Below, one piece after another: positions 1 to 7,817 of a stretch of DNA of 23,755 nucleotides; within the stretch, counting starts at the first letter, position 1; each line of letters opens with the position of its first letter. The DNA is from Gallionella sp. (lineage in GTDB: Bacteria; Pseudomonadota; Gammaproteobacteria; Burkholderiales; Gallionellaceae), in assembly GCA_029850565.1 (NCBI GenBank), contig JARCRR010000127.1, forward strand, positions 1 to 23,755. Direction: 5' to 3'. A model generated the notes under the pieces. That model was not told where the DNA came from, did no database searches, and saw only the letters and a list, made by a program, of their open reading frames with translations. Position numbers and translations under genes: made by a program.

Positions 1-274
1 CCTGCGCCATCGGCTCCGCCGACAAGCGAGAGGGTAGCCTTGCGAACTCGTCAGCGCTCATCTCGAACCATTGCAGCGCCAAACGGTTGCCGTAGAAGAA
101 GATGGGATCGGCTTCGGTGCCGTGCGCCACGATGGCGCGCGGTGCTTCCCACAGCGCGACACGCAATCCGGCAGCATCGGATGGAATCTTGGAAATAAGT
201 GGCTTGCCGGTGATCCGCTGATAGCTCCCGACGATCAGCCGCAAACGTTCATCAGATGGTTTCGAGCTTGGCAT
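1..274 (-). CDS. MEKHLA domain protein (partial, N-terminal 91 residues)
   Basis: This open frame runs off the left edge of the window. It starts at an ATG inside the 3' end of the helicase gene and overlaps it by 23 nt. Visible protein features are a start MPSSKPSDERLRLIVGSYQ, then GSYQRITGKPL, a WEAPRAIVAHGTEADPIFFYGN stretch (in two overlapping pieces WEAPRAIVAHGTE and EADPIFFYGN), LALQWFEMSADEF and LPSRLSAEP. The APxxxxxHGTExDPxFxYxN, FEM and LPSRxSAEP signatures match the MEKHLA family, a PAS-like domain found alone in many bacteria and at the C-terminus of plant HD-ZIP III proteins. No biochemical role is established for the bacterial form. No clear ribosome binding site precedes the ATG, so translation may be coupled to the helicase gene. 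The family call is recognition from motifs; the start codon is less certain. Confidence 0.75.
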   Translation of the reverse strand, partial: MPSSKPSDERLRLIVGSYQRITGKPLISKIPSDAAGLRVALWEAPRAIVAHGTEADPIFFYGNRLALQWFEMSADEFARLPSRLSAEPMAQ

Positions 275-2417
275 ATTCGAGCGCCAGCCATTTGCTGCCG
301 GCACGTTTGAAGTTGACCTGCACACGGCCTTCGTTGCCGCTGCCTTCGGTATCCGTCACCACGCCCTCGCCGAACTTCTGATGGAACACACGCTGGCCGA
401 CGCGCCACAACGAGCTTGGTGCAGGGGGGGCTTTTTCCATCGGAACGGTATTGAATGCCTTGACGTAGGAGTTGGTGTCGTAGCTGCCGGTTTGGAACGT
501 CTTGCGCGCGCTGAAGCGCGGCGTGATCCAATGCAGCAATGCCTCAGGCAGTTCGCGCAGGAAGCTCGATGCCATGCCGTAGTGCGTCTGCCCGTGCAGC
601 ATGCGGCTCTGCGCAAAAGTGAGATATAAACGACGGCGCGCGCGCGTGATCGCCACATACATCAGGCGACGTTCCTCGTCGAGGTCGCCGTTGTCGATGC
701 TGTTCTGATGCGGGAACAGCCCCTCTTCCAAACCCGTGATGAACACGGTATGGAACTCCAGGCCTTTTGCGGCATGCACCGTCATCAGGTGGATGGCATC
801 GTCGCTGTCGCCAGCCTGATGCTCACCCGATTCCAGCGTGGCATGCGACAAAAAAGCGGTGAGGCTGTCGTCCTCGTTCTCATGCACGAACAAGGTCGCC
901 GCGTTGATGAGTTCGTTCAAGTTCTCCAGGCGCTCTTCCGCCTCGCGTTTTTTCGCGCCGGTCTCGTTCTGGTAATGCGCCACCAGCCCGCTGTGTTGCA
1001 TCACGTGCTCCATGATCTCCGGCAGCGGCAATCCATTCATGCCGCTGCGCAACGCTTCGATGAGCCCGACGAAGGCGGTGACCTTGCCGCCCGCACGTGC
1101 CGCCGCATCATATAAAGTCGTACCGTTATGTTTGGCTGCTTCCTGCAACTGCTCGATGCTGCGTGCGCCGATGCCGCGGGTGGGGAAGTTGATGATGCGC
1201 AGCAAGGCATTGTCGTCGTCCGTGTTCTCCATCAGACGCAGATAGGCCAGCGCATGCTTGATCTCTTGCCGTTCGAAGAAGCGCAGCCCGCCGTACACGC
1301 GATAAGACAATCCCGCCGACACCAGCGCATGCTCCAGTACGCGCGACTGAGCGTTGGAGCGATACAGCAGCGCCATCTCGGTCAGGTTGATACCTTCACG
1401 GTGGAGTTGCTTGATCTCCTCCACGATGAACGCCGCCTCGTCCACATCGGTGGCCGCCTCGTACACGCGCAACTGTTCGCCGCCGCTCTCCGCCGTCCAC
1501 AGGTTCTTGCCGAGGCGATTCTGGTTGTTGGCGATGAGCGCATTGGCCGCATCGAGGATGTTGCCGTGTGAGCGATAGTTTTGCTCCAGTTTGATTACGT
1601 TCTCCACATGGAAGTCGCGCAGCAACTCCTGCATGTTGCCCACGTTAGCACCGCGGAAGGCATAGATGGATTGGTCGTCGTCGCCCACCGCAAACAAAGC
1701 ATTGTCTCGACCGGCCAGCAACTTCAACCAGCGATATTGCAATGGGTTGGTGTCTTGGAACTCATCCACCAGGATGTGTTTGAAGCGCTCCTGATAATGC
1801 TCACGCAATGCCTGATTACGCGACAACAATTCATAACAGCGCAACAGCAATTCGGAGAAATCCACCACGCCTTCGCGCTGGCATTGCGCGTCGTATTCGG
1901 CGAACACCTCGATCTTGCGCCGCGTGTAGGAATCGTAGGCTTCCACCTCGTGTGCACGCAGACCCTGTTCCTTGCTACTGCTGATGAAATTCTGCATCTC
2001 GCGCGGCGGATATTTCTCGTCGTCTACATTCATCGCCTTCATCAGACGTTTGATGGCGGAGAGCTGGTCGCCCGAATCAAGTATCTGGAAGGTCTGCGGC
2101 AGATTGGCCTCGCGGTGATGCGCGCGCAGCATGCGGTTGCACAGCCCGTGGAAAGTACCTATCCACATACCGCGCGTGTTGATGGGCAGCATCGCCGACA
2201 GCCGCGTCACCATCTCTTTCGCCGCCTTGTTGGTAAATGTCACGGCAAGGATACCGTGCGGCGAGACCTGCCCCGTACTGATGAGGTAAGCGATACGCGT
2301 GGTCAGCACGCGCGTCTTGCCGCTGCCCGCCCCGGCTAGGATCAAGGCGGATCGGGCAGGCAGTTCGACGGCGGCACGTTGTTCTGGATTGAGACCGGAA
2401 AGCAGAGAGGAATTCAT
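252..2417 (-). CDS. uvrD: ATP-dependent 3'-5' DNA helicase UvrD (helicase II)
   Basis: Superfamily 1A helicase that unwinds DNA in nucleotide excision repair, mismatch repair and removal of RNA polymerase or recombinase. With the ATG start the protein is 721 residues, close to the 720 of E. coli UvrD. Motifs in order: Walker A GAGSGKT (29-35), DEFQDT (218-223), GDDDQSIYAFRGA (245-257), QNYRS (279-283), TVHAAKGLEF (546-555) and YVAITRAR (587-594). The last 50 residues (VGQRVFHQKFGEG and following) form the Tudor-like tail of UvrD/PcrA. The frame can be extended six codons to a TTG at 2435, but the ATG at 2417 is more likely. No good Shine-Dalgarno sequence is seen. Instead GATAAT lies six bases before the ATG, which allows a leaderless transcript. 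Rep is the main alternative, but the C-terminal tail favours UvrD. Confidence 0.95.
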   Translation of the reverse strand: MNSSLLSGLNPEQRAAVELPARSALILAGAGSGKTRVLTTRIAYLISTGQVSPHGILAVTFTNKAAKEMVTRLSAMLPINTRGMWIGTFHGLCNRMLRAHHREANLPQTFQILDSGDQLSAIKRLMKAMNVDDEKYPPREMQNFISSSKEQGLRAHEVEAYDSYTRRKIEVFAEYDAQCQREGVVDFSELLLRCYELLSRNQALREHYQERFKHILVDEFQDTNPLQYRWLKLLAGRDNALFAVGDDDQSIYAFRGANVGNMQELLRDFHVENVIKLEQNYRSHGNILDAANALIANNQNRLGKNLWTAESGGEQLRVYEAATDVDEAAFIVEEIKQLHREGINLTEMALLYRSNAQSRVLEHALVSAGLSYRVYGGLRFFERQEIKHALAYLRLMENTDDDNALLRIINFPTRGIGARSIEQLQEAAKHNGTTLYDAAARAGGKVTAFVGLIEALRSGMNGLPLPEIMEHVMQHSGLVAHYQNETGAKKREAEERLENLNELINAATLFVHENEDDSLTAFLSHATLESGEHQAGDSDDAIHLMTVHAAKGLEFHTVFITGLEEGLFPHQNSIDNGDLDEERRLMYVAITRARRRLYLTFAQSRMLHGQTHYGMASSFLRELPEALLHWITPRFSARKTFQTGSYDTNSYVKAFNTVPMEKAPPAPSSLWRVGQRVFHQKFGEGVVTDTEGSGNEGRVQVNFKRAGSKWLALEYAKLETI

Positions 2418-2715
2418 GAATGGATTATCCCACAAGCATTCGGCCGCACCTCATCACATCGTCTTGCAATGTTATGACGCTATGAATAACAAGGGGACGG
2501 CCTCGCATTTAATTTCCGGCCCCCCAATCTTGGCTTCAAATCATTTCGTTTGCTATTCCCCCCAATACAGTCCATAGTGCGGCCCGCGATTCTCAAGTCT
2601 GTCGTTGTTGTCTGGTTAGTCTCCGTTACGCGGTAATTCCTTCCTTCATCTTCTTGCCGTCTTGAACTTCGCCCTACACAGGGTTCGTCCCTTTATTTTT
2701 TCAAGGAGATTCAAA
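2418..2715. other. Intergenic region between uvrD and cspA; long cspA leader
   Basis: This 298-nt stretch holds the divergent promoters of uvrD and cspA. I see no convincing gene in it. A long leader before a cold-shock gene is typical of the family, because the leader folds differently at low temperature. The 9-mer CCCCCCAAT occurs twice in direct orientation (2520-2528 and 2558-2566). A weak promoter-like pair, TTGGCT at 2529 and an extended -10 near 2552, lies between and over these repeats, but I do not consider it proven. The last 40 nt are pyrimidine-rich and end in the cspA ribosome binding site AAGGAGAT (2703-2710). Confidence 0.5.
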
Positions 2716-2922
2716 ATGGCAAACGGTACAGTTAAGTGGTTCAACGATTCCAAGGGCTTCGGCTTCATCACACCTTCAAACGGCGGCGACGATCTGTTCG
2801 CGCATTTTTCGGCAATCCAAAGTTCGGGTTTCAAGACTCTGGCTGAAGGTCAGCAAGTCAGCTTCGACATCGTTGCCGGCCCTAAAGGTCAGCAAGCGTC
2901 GAACATCCGGGCAGCAGAATAA
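2716..2922 (+). CDS. cspA: Cold-shock domain protein, CspA family
   Basis: A 68-residue single-domain RNA chaperone of the CspA family, which binds single-stranded RNA and DNA and melts mRNA structure, especially in the cold. The RNP1 motif KGFGFI (13-18) and RNP2 motif DLFAHF (26-31) are both present, preceded by GTVKWFN. Length is normal for the family (67-70). The start is fixed by a strong Shine-Dalgarno AAGGAGAT five bases before the ATG. An in-frame upstream extension of 18 codons would begin far from any ribosome binding site and is rejected. The stop codon is followed after two bases by the IF-1 gene, so the two are almost certainly on one mRNA. Which of the several Csp paralogues it is cannot be told. 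Confidence 0.93.
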   Translation: MANGTVKWFNDSKGFGFITPSNGGDDLFAHFSAIQSSGFKTLAEGQQVSFDIVAGPKGQQASNIRAAE

Positions 2923-2924
2923 TC

Positions 2925-3185
2925 ATGGCCAAGGAAGAGCTTCTCGAGTTCAATGGCGTGGTGGATGAGGTCCTTCCGGACTCCCGCTTCCGCGTCACAC
3001 TAGAGAACGGTCACCAACTTCTTGCCTACAGCGCAGGGAAGATGCAGAAGAACCATATCCGCATCATCGCCGGCGACAAGGTATCGTTGGAGATCTCTCC
3101 TTACGATCTGAGCAAGGGTCGTATCACGTTCCGTCACATCGAAGGTCGCGGTCCATCCGTGCCTCCAGTGAAGCGCCGATACTGA
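2925..3185 (+). CDS. infA: Translation initiation factor IF-1 (86-residue form)
   Basis: An OB-fold protein that binds the ribosomal A site during initiation and assists IF-2 and IF-3. The start MAKEELLEFNGVV, the central RVTLENGHQLLAY and the run GDKVSLEISPYDLSKGRI are diagnostic of IF-1. It is longer than the 72-residue E. coli protein because of a C-terminal extension ending GPSVPPVKRRY. Long IF-1 forms of this kind occur in betaproteobacteria as an additional infA copy; whether this genome also has a short copy is not visible here. There is no Shine-Dalgarno sequence of its own. The ATG lies two bases after the cspA stop, which suggests translational coupling. The pair would deliver an RNA chaperone and an initiation factor together. 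Confidence 0.93.
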   Translation: MAKEELLEFNGVVDEVLPDSRFRVTLENGHQLLAYSAGKMQKNHIRIIAGDKVSLEISPYDLSKGRITFRHIEGRGPSVPPVKRRY

Positions 3186-3210
3186 TTCCGGTTTGATTCG
3201 CCACAGCTAG

Positions 3211-3246
3211 AAAGCATGAAGCCCGCATTGCGGGCTTCATGCTTTT
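3211..3246. terminator. Bidirectional rho-independent terminator between infA and ppc
   Basis: A perfect 16-bp inverted repeat (3211-3226 and 3230-3245) with a 3-nt ATT loop. The stem is GC-rich in the middle and ends in AAA on one side and TTTT on the other, so a U-run follows the hairpin in either direction. It sits 26 nt after infA and before the end of the convergent ppc gene, and can serve both. Confidence 0.9.
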
Positions 3247-3264
3247 GGAAGGACGTAAAACGAA

Positions 3265-6027
3265 TCAACCGCTATTACGCAGCCCCGCAGCGATACCGTT
3301 GATGGTGAGGTGGATGGCACGCTTCACCTTCTCGTCGCTGTCACCCGCACGATGGCGATAGAGCAAGGCTACCTGCAAGTGGTTGAGCGGATCGATGTAC
3401 GGTGTGCGCGTGGTGAGGCTGCGCGCCAAGGTGGGGTTGTCTTCCAGCAGATGTGTGGCACCCGTGATGGCGAACAGCATGTCGACGGTGGTCTGCCATT
3501 CGGCCTCGATGGCACCGAAGATGCGCGCGCGCAACTCTTCATCCGGCACCAGTTCGGCATAGCGCGAGGCGATACCCATGTCGGTCTTGGACAGCACCAT
3601 GTCCATGTTTGACAACAGGCCGCGGAAGAACGCCCAGTTCTTGTTCATCGCGCGCAGTTGCTCCAATCCGGCATCACCCTCGCGGGCCACGAATTGTTTG
3701 ACTGCACTGCCGAAGCCGAACCAGCCCGGCAGGATGGCGCGGTTCAAACTCCAACTGAACACCCACGGGATGGCGCGCAGGTCTTCGATGTTCTGCGTGG
3801 CGCGACGTGCAGAGGGACGACTGCCGATATTGAGTTCGGCGATCTCGCGGATAGGCGTGGCGGCAAAGAAATAATCGGTGAATCCCGGTGTCTCGTAGAC
3901 CAGCTTGCGGTAGGAAGCGAACGCATCGCGGCTCATGCCTTCCATGATGCGGTGGAACTCGGGCATGGTGGAATCATCACCGTGGTGATGCACCATGGTC
4001 GCTTCCATGGTAGCGGCGACCAGGATCTCCAGATTGCGGCGACCGATCTCTGGGTCGGAATATTTGCTGGAGATGACCTCGCCCTGTTCGGTGATGCGGA
4101 TCTGCGCGTTCACGCTGCCGGGGGGTTGTGCCAGGATCGCTTGGTAGCTTGGACCGCCACCGCGACCGACCGTACCGCCGCGACCGTGGAACAGGCGCAG
4201 TTCGATGCCGTGCTTCTCGAACACCTTCACCAGATCGACCTCGGCCTTGTACAGCTCCCAGTTCGCGGTGAGGTAACCACCGTCCTTGTTGCTGTCGGAA
4301 TAGCCCAGCATCACTTCCTGCGTGTTGTCGCGGCTCTTCAGCAGCTCGCGATAGAACGGGATGGAGAACAATTCGTCCATGATGACTCCGCAACCGCGCA
4401 AGTCTTCGATGGTCTCGAACAACGGGATGATATTGAGGTGCAGGTCGTTGCCGTTCAGCAGGCCGCTCTGTTGCACCATCAGCGCCACTTCCAGCATGTC
4501 GCTCACCGCATCGGTCTTGGAGATGATGTAGTTGGGCAGTGCGTTGCGACCGAAGCGTCTATGGATATCCGCGGCAGCGCGCATCAGGTTCAGCTCGCTC
4601 TTGGGTACCGCGGAGAAATTCTCCAGATCGGCGGAAAGCAGCTTGCCTGCTTGTAGGGCGGCGAGCAATGCCTTGCGGCGCGCGGTTTCGTCGAGCTTGG
4701 AATAGTCGGCGACGCCCGTATTCGCCAGCAGTTCGCCCACGGTCTGTTCGTGGATGGCGCTGTGCTGGCGCATGTCCAAAGGTGCGAGGTGGAAACCGAA
4801 CACTTCCGCCGCACGCCGCAGATATGCCATGCGTCCGCGCGACAGATACAGCGCGCCGTGATGTTCCAAAGATTGGATGATGATGTCGAGGTCGGCAATG
4901 AATTCTTCCGCCTTGGCATATGGCGCGACATCCTTGCTCACCGGGTGCAAATGCTGCACGTGATGTCCCAGATGTTCAGTAGTGGCGACCAGGCGGGCGT
5001 AGATGGTCAGCAAGGCACGACGATAAGGCTCGTCTTCGCGGCTCACTTCTTTATCCGGAGACTGGTTGGCAAATACCTCCAACTCCGGGCTCACATCCAC
5101 CAAGCGGTCGGACAAGCTAAGGCGCGAGCTCAGGAGATTGGTCTCGGCCAGATAGTAATCCATCACCGTGCCGGAATGGCGCTGTGCCGCATCCAACATC
5201 ACTTCGTGTGTGACGAAAGGGTTGCCATCGCGGTCGCCGCCGATCCAACTGCCCACGCGCAAGAACGGCGGCAATTCTATGCGTTTGCCGAAGCGCGCCT
5301 CGATCTGTTTCTCCAATCCCGCGTACAAACGCGGGATCTCGCGCAGGAAGGTGTAATCGTAGAAAGACAGGCCATTCTTCACCTCGTCCTGCACCGACAG
5401 CTTGGTGGTGCGCAACATGCGCGTACTCCACAGGATGAGCACGAAGCGGTGCAGCTTCTCTTCGTTATCCTCCAGCTCTTCCGGCGTCATATCCATGCGG
5501 TCACGCTCATCCAGCAAGCTGGAGATGATGAGCTGGCAATTGAGGATGCTCTTGCGTTGAACTTCGGTCGGGTGAGCGGTCAGCACGGGCGAGATGAGCG
5601 CCTTGTCGAAGAACGCTTGCACGGCATCGATGCCGAGCTTCTTTTCTTCCACGTGATCCATCACCAGTTGCATGCTGCCTTCCTGCGGCGGCGAACCTGC
5701 CTTCAGATGGGCGCGACGGCGGCGATTGTGGTGCAGGTCTTCCGCGATGTTCGAGAGTTGCGAGAAATAGCTGAAAGCGCGCACCACCAGCAGCGTCTCT
5801 TCCGGACTCAGAGCATCCAGCATCTGTTCCAATTGCGCACCGTCGCGCTCATCCTGTGTCTTGCGGAAACGCACCGCGGCACGGCGCACGTTCTCGATCA
5901 GCGCATAGGTCTCTTCGCCTTCCTGTTCGCGCAGGGTGTCGCCAAGGATACGGCCGAGCAGACGGATATCGTCGCGCAGAGGCGCGTCTTTGCTGGAAAG
6001 GTCGATAGGTGCAGAGATCAGGTTCAT
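3265..6027 (-). CDS. ppc: Phosphoenolpyruvate carboxylase
   Basis: Cytoplasmic enzyme that adds bicarbonate to PEP to form oxaloacetate, refilling the TCA cycle. The likely protein is 920 residues, within the bacterial PEPC range. Visible signatures are LTAHPTEVQRKS with the catalytic His at about residue 152, GGDRDGNPFVT, LGYSDSNKDGGYLTA with the catalytic Lys, FHGRGGTVGRGGG (the glycine-rich Arg loop), and a C-terminal run ending GLRNSG. The family usually ends in Q/RNTG, so the Ser is a mild variation. An upstream in-frame TTG at 6054 adds nine codons, but the ATG at 6027, preceded by GAAGAA, fits the family's N-terminus better. It is transcribed divergently from hemC and shares an 87-bp intergenic region containing a perfect inverted repeat. 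Confidence 0.96.
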   Translation of the reverse strand: MNLISAPIDLSSKDAPLRDDIRLLGRILGDTLREQEGEETYALIENVRRAAVRFRKTQDERDGAQLEQMLDALSPEETLLVVRAFSYFSQLSNIAEDLHHNRRRRAHLKAGSPPQEGSMQLVMDHVEEKKLGIDAVQAFFDKALISPVLTAHPTEVQRKSILNCQLIISSLLDERDRMDMTPEELEDNEEKLHRFVLILWSTRMLRTTKLSVQDEVKNGLSFYDYTFLREIPRLYAGLEKQIEARFGKRIELPPFLRVGSWIGGDRDGNPFVTHEVMLDAAQRHSGTVMDYYLAETNLLSSRLSLSDRLVDVSPELEVFANQSPDKEVSREDEPYRRALLTIYARLVATTEHLGHHVQHLHPVSKDVAPYAKAEEFIADLDIIIQSLEHHGALYLSRGRMAYLRRAAEVFGFHLAPLDMRQHSAIHEQTVGELLANTGVADYSKLDETARRKALLAALQAGKLLSADLENFSAVPKSELNLMRAAADIHRRFGRNALPNYIISKTDAVSDMLEVALMVQQSGLLNGNDLHLNIIPLFETIEDLRGCGVIMDELFSIPFYRELLKSRDNTQEVMLGYSDSNKDGGYLTANWELYKAEVDLVKVFEKHGIELRLFHGRGGTVGRGGGPSYQAILAQPPGSVNAQIRITEQGEVISSKYSDPEIGRRNLEILVAATMEATMVHHHGDDSTMPEFHRIMEGMSRDAFASYRKLVYETPGFTDYFFAATPIREIAELNIGSRPSARRATQNIEDLRAIPWVFSWSLNRAILPGWFGFGSAVKQFVAREGDAGLEQLRAMNKNWAFFRGLLSNMDMVLSKTDMGIASRYAELVPDEELRARIFGAIEAEWQTTVDMLFAITGATHLLEDNPTLARSLTTRTPYIDPLNHLQVALLYRHRAGDSDEKVKRAIHLTINGIAAGLRNSG

Positions 6028-6051
6028 AAATTCTTCAATGCTTCGTCGGCG

Positions 6052-6091
6052 CAAAAGCGCGGCGCACCTGCTAGAATGCGCCGCGCTTTTG
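6052..6091. repeat. 15-bp inverted repeat in the ppc-hemC divergent promoter region
   Basis: CAAAAGCGCGGCGCA (6052-6066) is perfectly repeated in inverse at 6077-6091, separated by 10 nt. The spacer contains most of the hemC -10 element. It could be an operator, or a hairpin in any transcript that crosses it. On the minus strand it would form in the ppc leader if that transcript starts upstream of it. Confidence 0.8.
6069..6077 (+). promoter_or_regulatory. Extended -10 promoter element for the hem operon
   Basis: TGCTAGAAT fits an extended -10 (TG, one base, then TAGAAT, five of six matches to TATAAT). No convincing -35 lies 17 bp upstream, which an extended -10 can tolerate. Transcription would begin near 6084 and give a leader of about 30 nt before the hemC ATG. 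Confidence 0.5.
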
Positions 6092-6114
6092 ATTAATAAA
6101 TTCTAGGAAAACCG

Positions 6115-7059
6115 ATGAGTCAGGCTTCTCTCACTCCCCCATCCCGTTTGGTGATCGCCTCGCGCGAAAGCGCTTTGGCCATGTGGCAAGCAGAACACAT
6201 ACGGGACAGGCTGCGCGCATTATACCCGCAAACCTCCGTCAGCATCTTGGGCATGACCACCCAGGGCGACCAGATCCTCGATGTCACGCTGTCCAAGATC
6301 GGCGGCAAGGGCTTGTTCGTGAAGGAACTGGAGACCGCGCTGGAGAACGGCAGCGCCGACATCGCCGTGCACTCGCTCAAGGACGTGCCGATGAACCTGC
6401 CGGACGGTTTCGCACTGGCCTGCATCGGTGAACGCGAAGACCCGCGCGATGCCTTCGTCTCCAACAAGTTCGACAATCTGGCCGCCTTGCCTGCGGGTAG
6501 CGTGGTCGGCACCTCCAGCCTGCGCCGCGAAAGCCAACTGCGCGCCCGCTTCCCGCATCTGAAGATCGAACCGCTGCGCGGCAACGTGCAGACCCGTCTG
6601 CGCAAGCTGGATGAAGGCCAATATGCGGCCATCATCCTGGCCGCTGCCGGCCTGAAACGTCTGGGGCTGGGCACCCGCATCCGCGCCGTCATCTCCAGCG
6701 AAGACAGCCTGCCCGCCGTAGGCCAAGGCGCGCTGGGCATCGAGACCCGCGCCGATCGTCCGGATTTGAAGGCGGTGCTGGCTCCCCTACACCATGCCGA
6801 TACAGCGGCCTGCGTCCTGGCAGAGCGCGCCATGAGCCGCGCTTTGGCCGGTAGTTGCTCGGTACCGTTGGGCGGCTTCGCCGAAGTACAGAATGGCAAG
6901 CTGCGCATGCGCGGTTTCGTCGCCACACCCGATGGCTCACGCTTGCTGCGCGCCGAACAGATCGGCGACATCAGCCAGCCGGAAACCTTGGGCGATGCCG
7001 TCGCACAGGATCTTCTGAGACAAGGGGCAGGGGAGATTCTTGCCGCCTTGAATGGCTGA
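6115..7059 (+). CDS. hemC: Hydroxymethylbilane synthase (porphobilinogen deaminase)
   Basis: Cytoplasmic enzyme that condenses four porphobilinogens into the linear tetrapyrrole hydroxymethylbilane. The 314-residue protein shows KGLFVKELE, ADIAVHSLKDVP (with the catalytic Asp), GTSSLRRESQL, PLRGNVQTRLRKLD and AGSCSVPLGG, where Cys248 should carry the dipyrromethane cofactor. The ATG follows AGGA at 6105-6108 with a 6-nt gap. The first gene of hemC-hemD-hemX-hemY, it overlaps hemD by 8 nt. The operon is probably driven from the extended -10 at 6069-6077. Confidence 0.97.
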   Translation: MSQASLTPPSRLVIASRESALAMWQAEHIRDRLRALYPQTSVSILGMTTQGDQILDVTLSKIGGKGLFVKELETALENGSADIAVHSLKDVPMNLPDGFALACIGEREDPRDAFVSNKFDNLAALPAGSVVGTSSLRRESQLRARFPHLKIEPLRGNVQTRLRKLDEGQYAAIILAAAGLKRLGLGTRIRAVISSEDSLPAVGQGALGIETRADRPDLKAVLAPLHHADTAACVLAERAMSRALAGSCSVPLGGFAEVQNGKLRMRGFVATPDGSRLLRAEQIGDISQPETLGDAVAQDLLRQGAGEILAALNG

Positions 7060-7810
7060 TACGTCCCTTAAAGGACTGAACATCGTCGTCACGCGCCCGC
7101 GTGAACAAGCGGTTGGACTGACCCAAAGCATCACACAACTCGGCGGCAACGTAATCCAGTTTCCCTTGCTGGAGATAACGCCCGCCGCCGATACGTCCAA
7201 ATTGCACAACCTCAAGCAACATCTCCTCTCTTACGATCTGCTCGTCTTCATCAGCCCGAACGCAGTCAAATATGGCATGGCGACACTCGGTACTGTGCCC
7301 GATACCGTGCGCGTCGCCACCATCGGCCAGAGCAGTGCGCAGGCGCTGCGCGGTCTTGGCATCGCCCGGGTCATCGCGCCGACCGAGCGTTTCGATAGCG
7401 AAGCCTTGCTCGCCTTGCCGGCATTGCAGAGCGTATCAGGCATGAAAATAGCGATATTGCGCGGCAACGGCGGGCGTGAGCTGCTGGGCGATACCCTGAA
7501 GGCGCGCGGCGCCCAAGTGGACTATGTGACTTGTTACCAACGCAGCAAGCCCGAGTTAAATGCGGACGGCCTGTTGAAAGCCACGCCCCATGCCATCAAC
7601 GTGACCAGCAGCGAGGCCTTGGGCAATCTTTGGCAAGCGTTGTCCGAACCATTCAAGACCACTTTTGCGAATCTTCCCTTGTTTGTTCCTCATGCCCGTA
7701 TTGCCGAGCTGGCGCGTCAACAAGGCTGGCAAAACATCATCCTGACCGATGCCGGAGATGACGGATTGCTCGCGGCTTTGGTAGCATGGGGCAAGCAATC
7801 TCACCAGTGA
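7052..7810 (+). CDS. hemD: Uroporphyrinogen-III synthase
   Basis: Closes hydroxymethylbilane with inversion of ring D to give uroporphyrinogen III, the last step common to haem, sirohaem and cobalamin. The 252-residue protein begins with GLNIVVTRPREQA, typical of the family, and contains FISPNAVKYG, the ATIGQSSAQALRGLGI segment, GMKIAILRGNGGRELLGDTLKARGAQVDYV and a NVTSSEALGNL motif near the active cleft. HemD is poorly conserved in sequence, but these blocks and the position directly after hemC make the call safe. Its ATG lies inside the hemC end (8-nt overlap), so the two are probably translated together. Confidence 0.94.
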   Translation: MADTSLKGLNIVVTRPREQAVGLTQSITQLGGNVIQFPLLEITPAADTSKLHNLKQHLLSYDLLVFISPNAVKYGMATLGTVPDTVRVATIGQSSAQALRGLGIARVIAPTERFDSEALLALPALQSVSGMKIAILRGNGGRELLGDTLKARGAQVDYVTCYQRSKPELNADGLLKATPHAINVTSSEALGNLWQALSEPFKTTFANLPLFVPHARIAELARQQGWQNIILTDAGDDGLLAALVAWGKQSHQ

Positions 7811-7817
7811 GCACATA

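Noticed and set aside
2662..2715. In-frame 18-codon extension of the cold-shock protein.
   Set aside because: The ATG at 2716 has a strong ribosome binding site and gives the family's standard length; the upstream part is leader RNA.
3658..4656. Long plus-strand open frames opposite ppc (also 4750-6096).
   Set aside because: They are antisense shadows of a high-GC gene, with His/Arg/Gln-rich composition and no recognisable domain; the ppc frame has clear catalytic motifs.
6120..6971. Long minus-strand open frame opposite hemC.
   Set aside because: Antisense shadow rich in Ser and Arg, without a ribosome binding site or motif.
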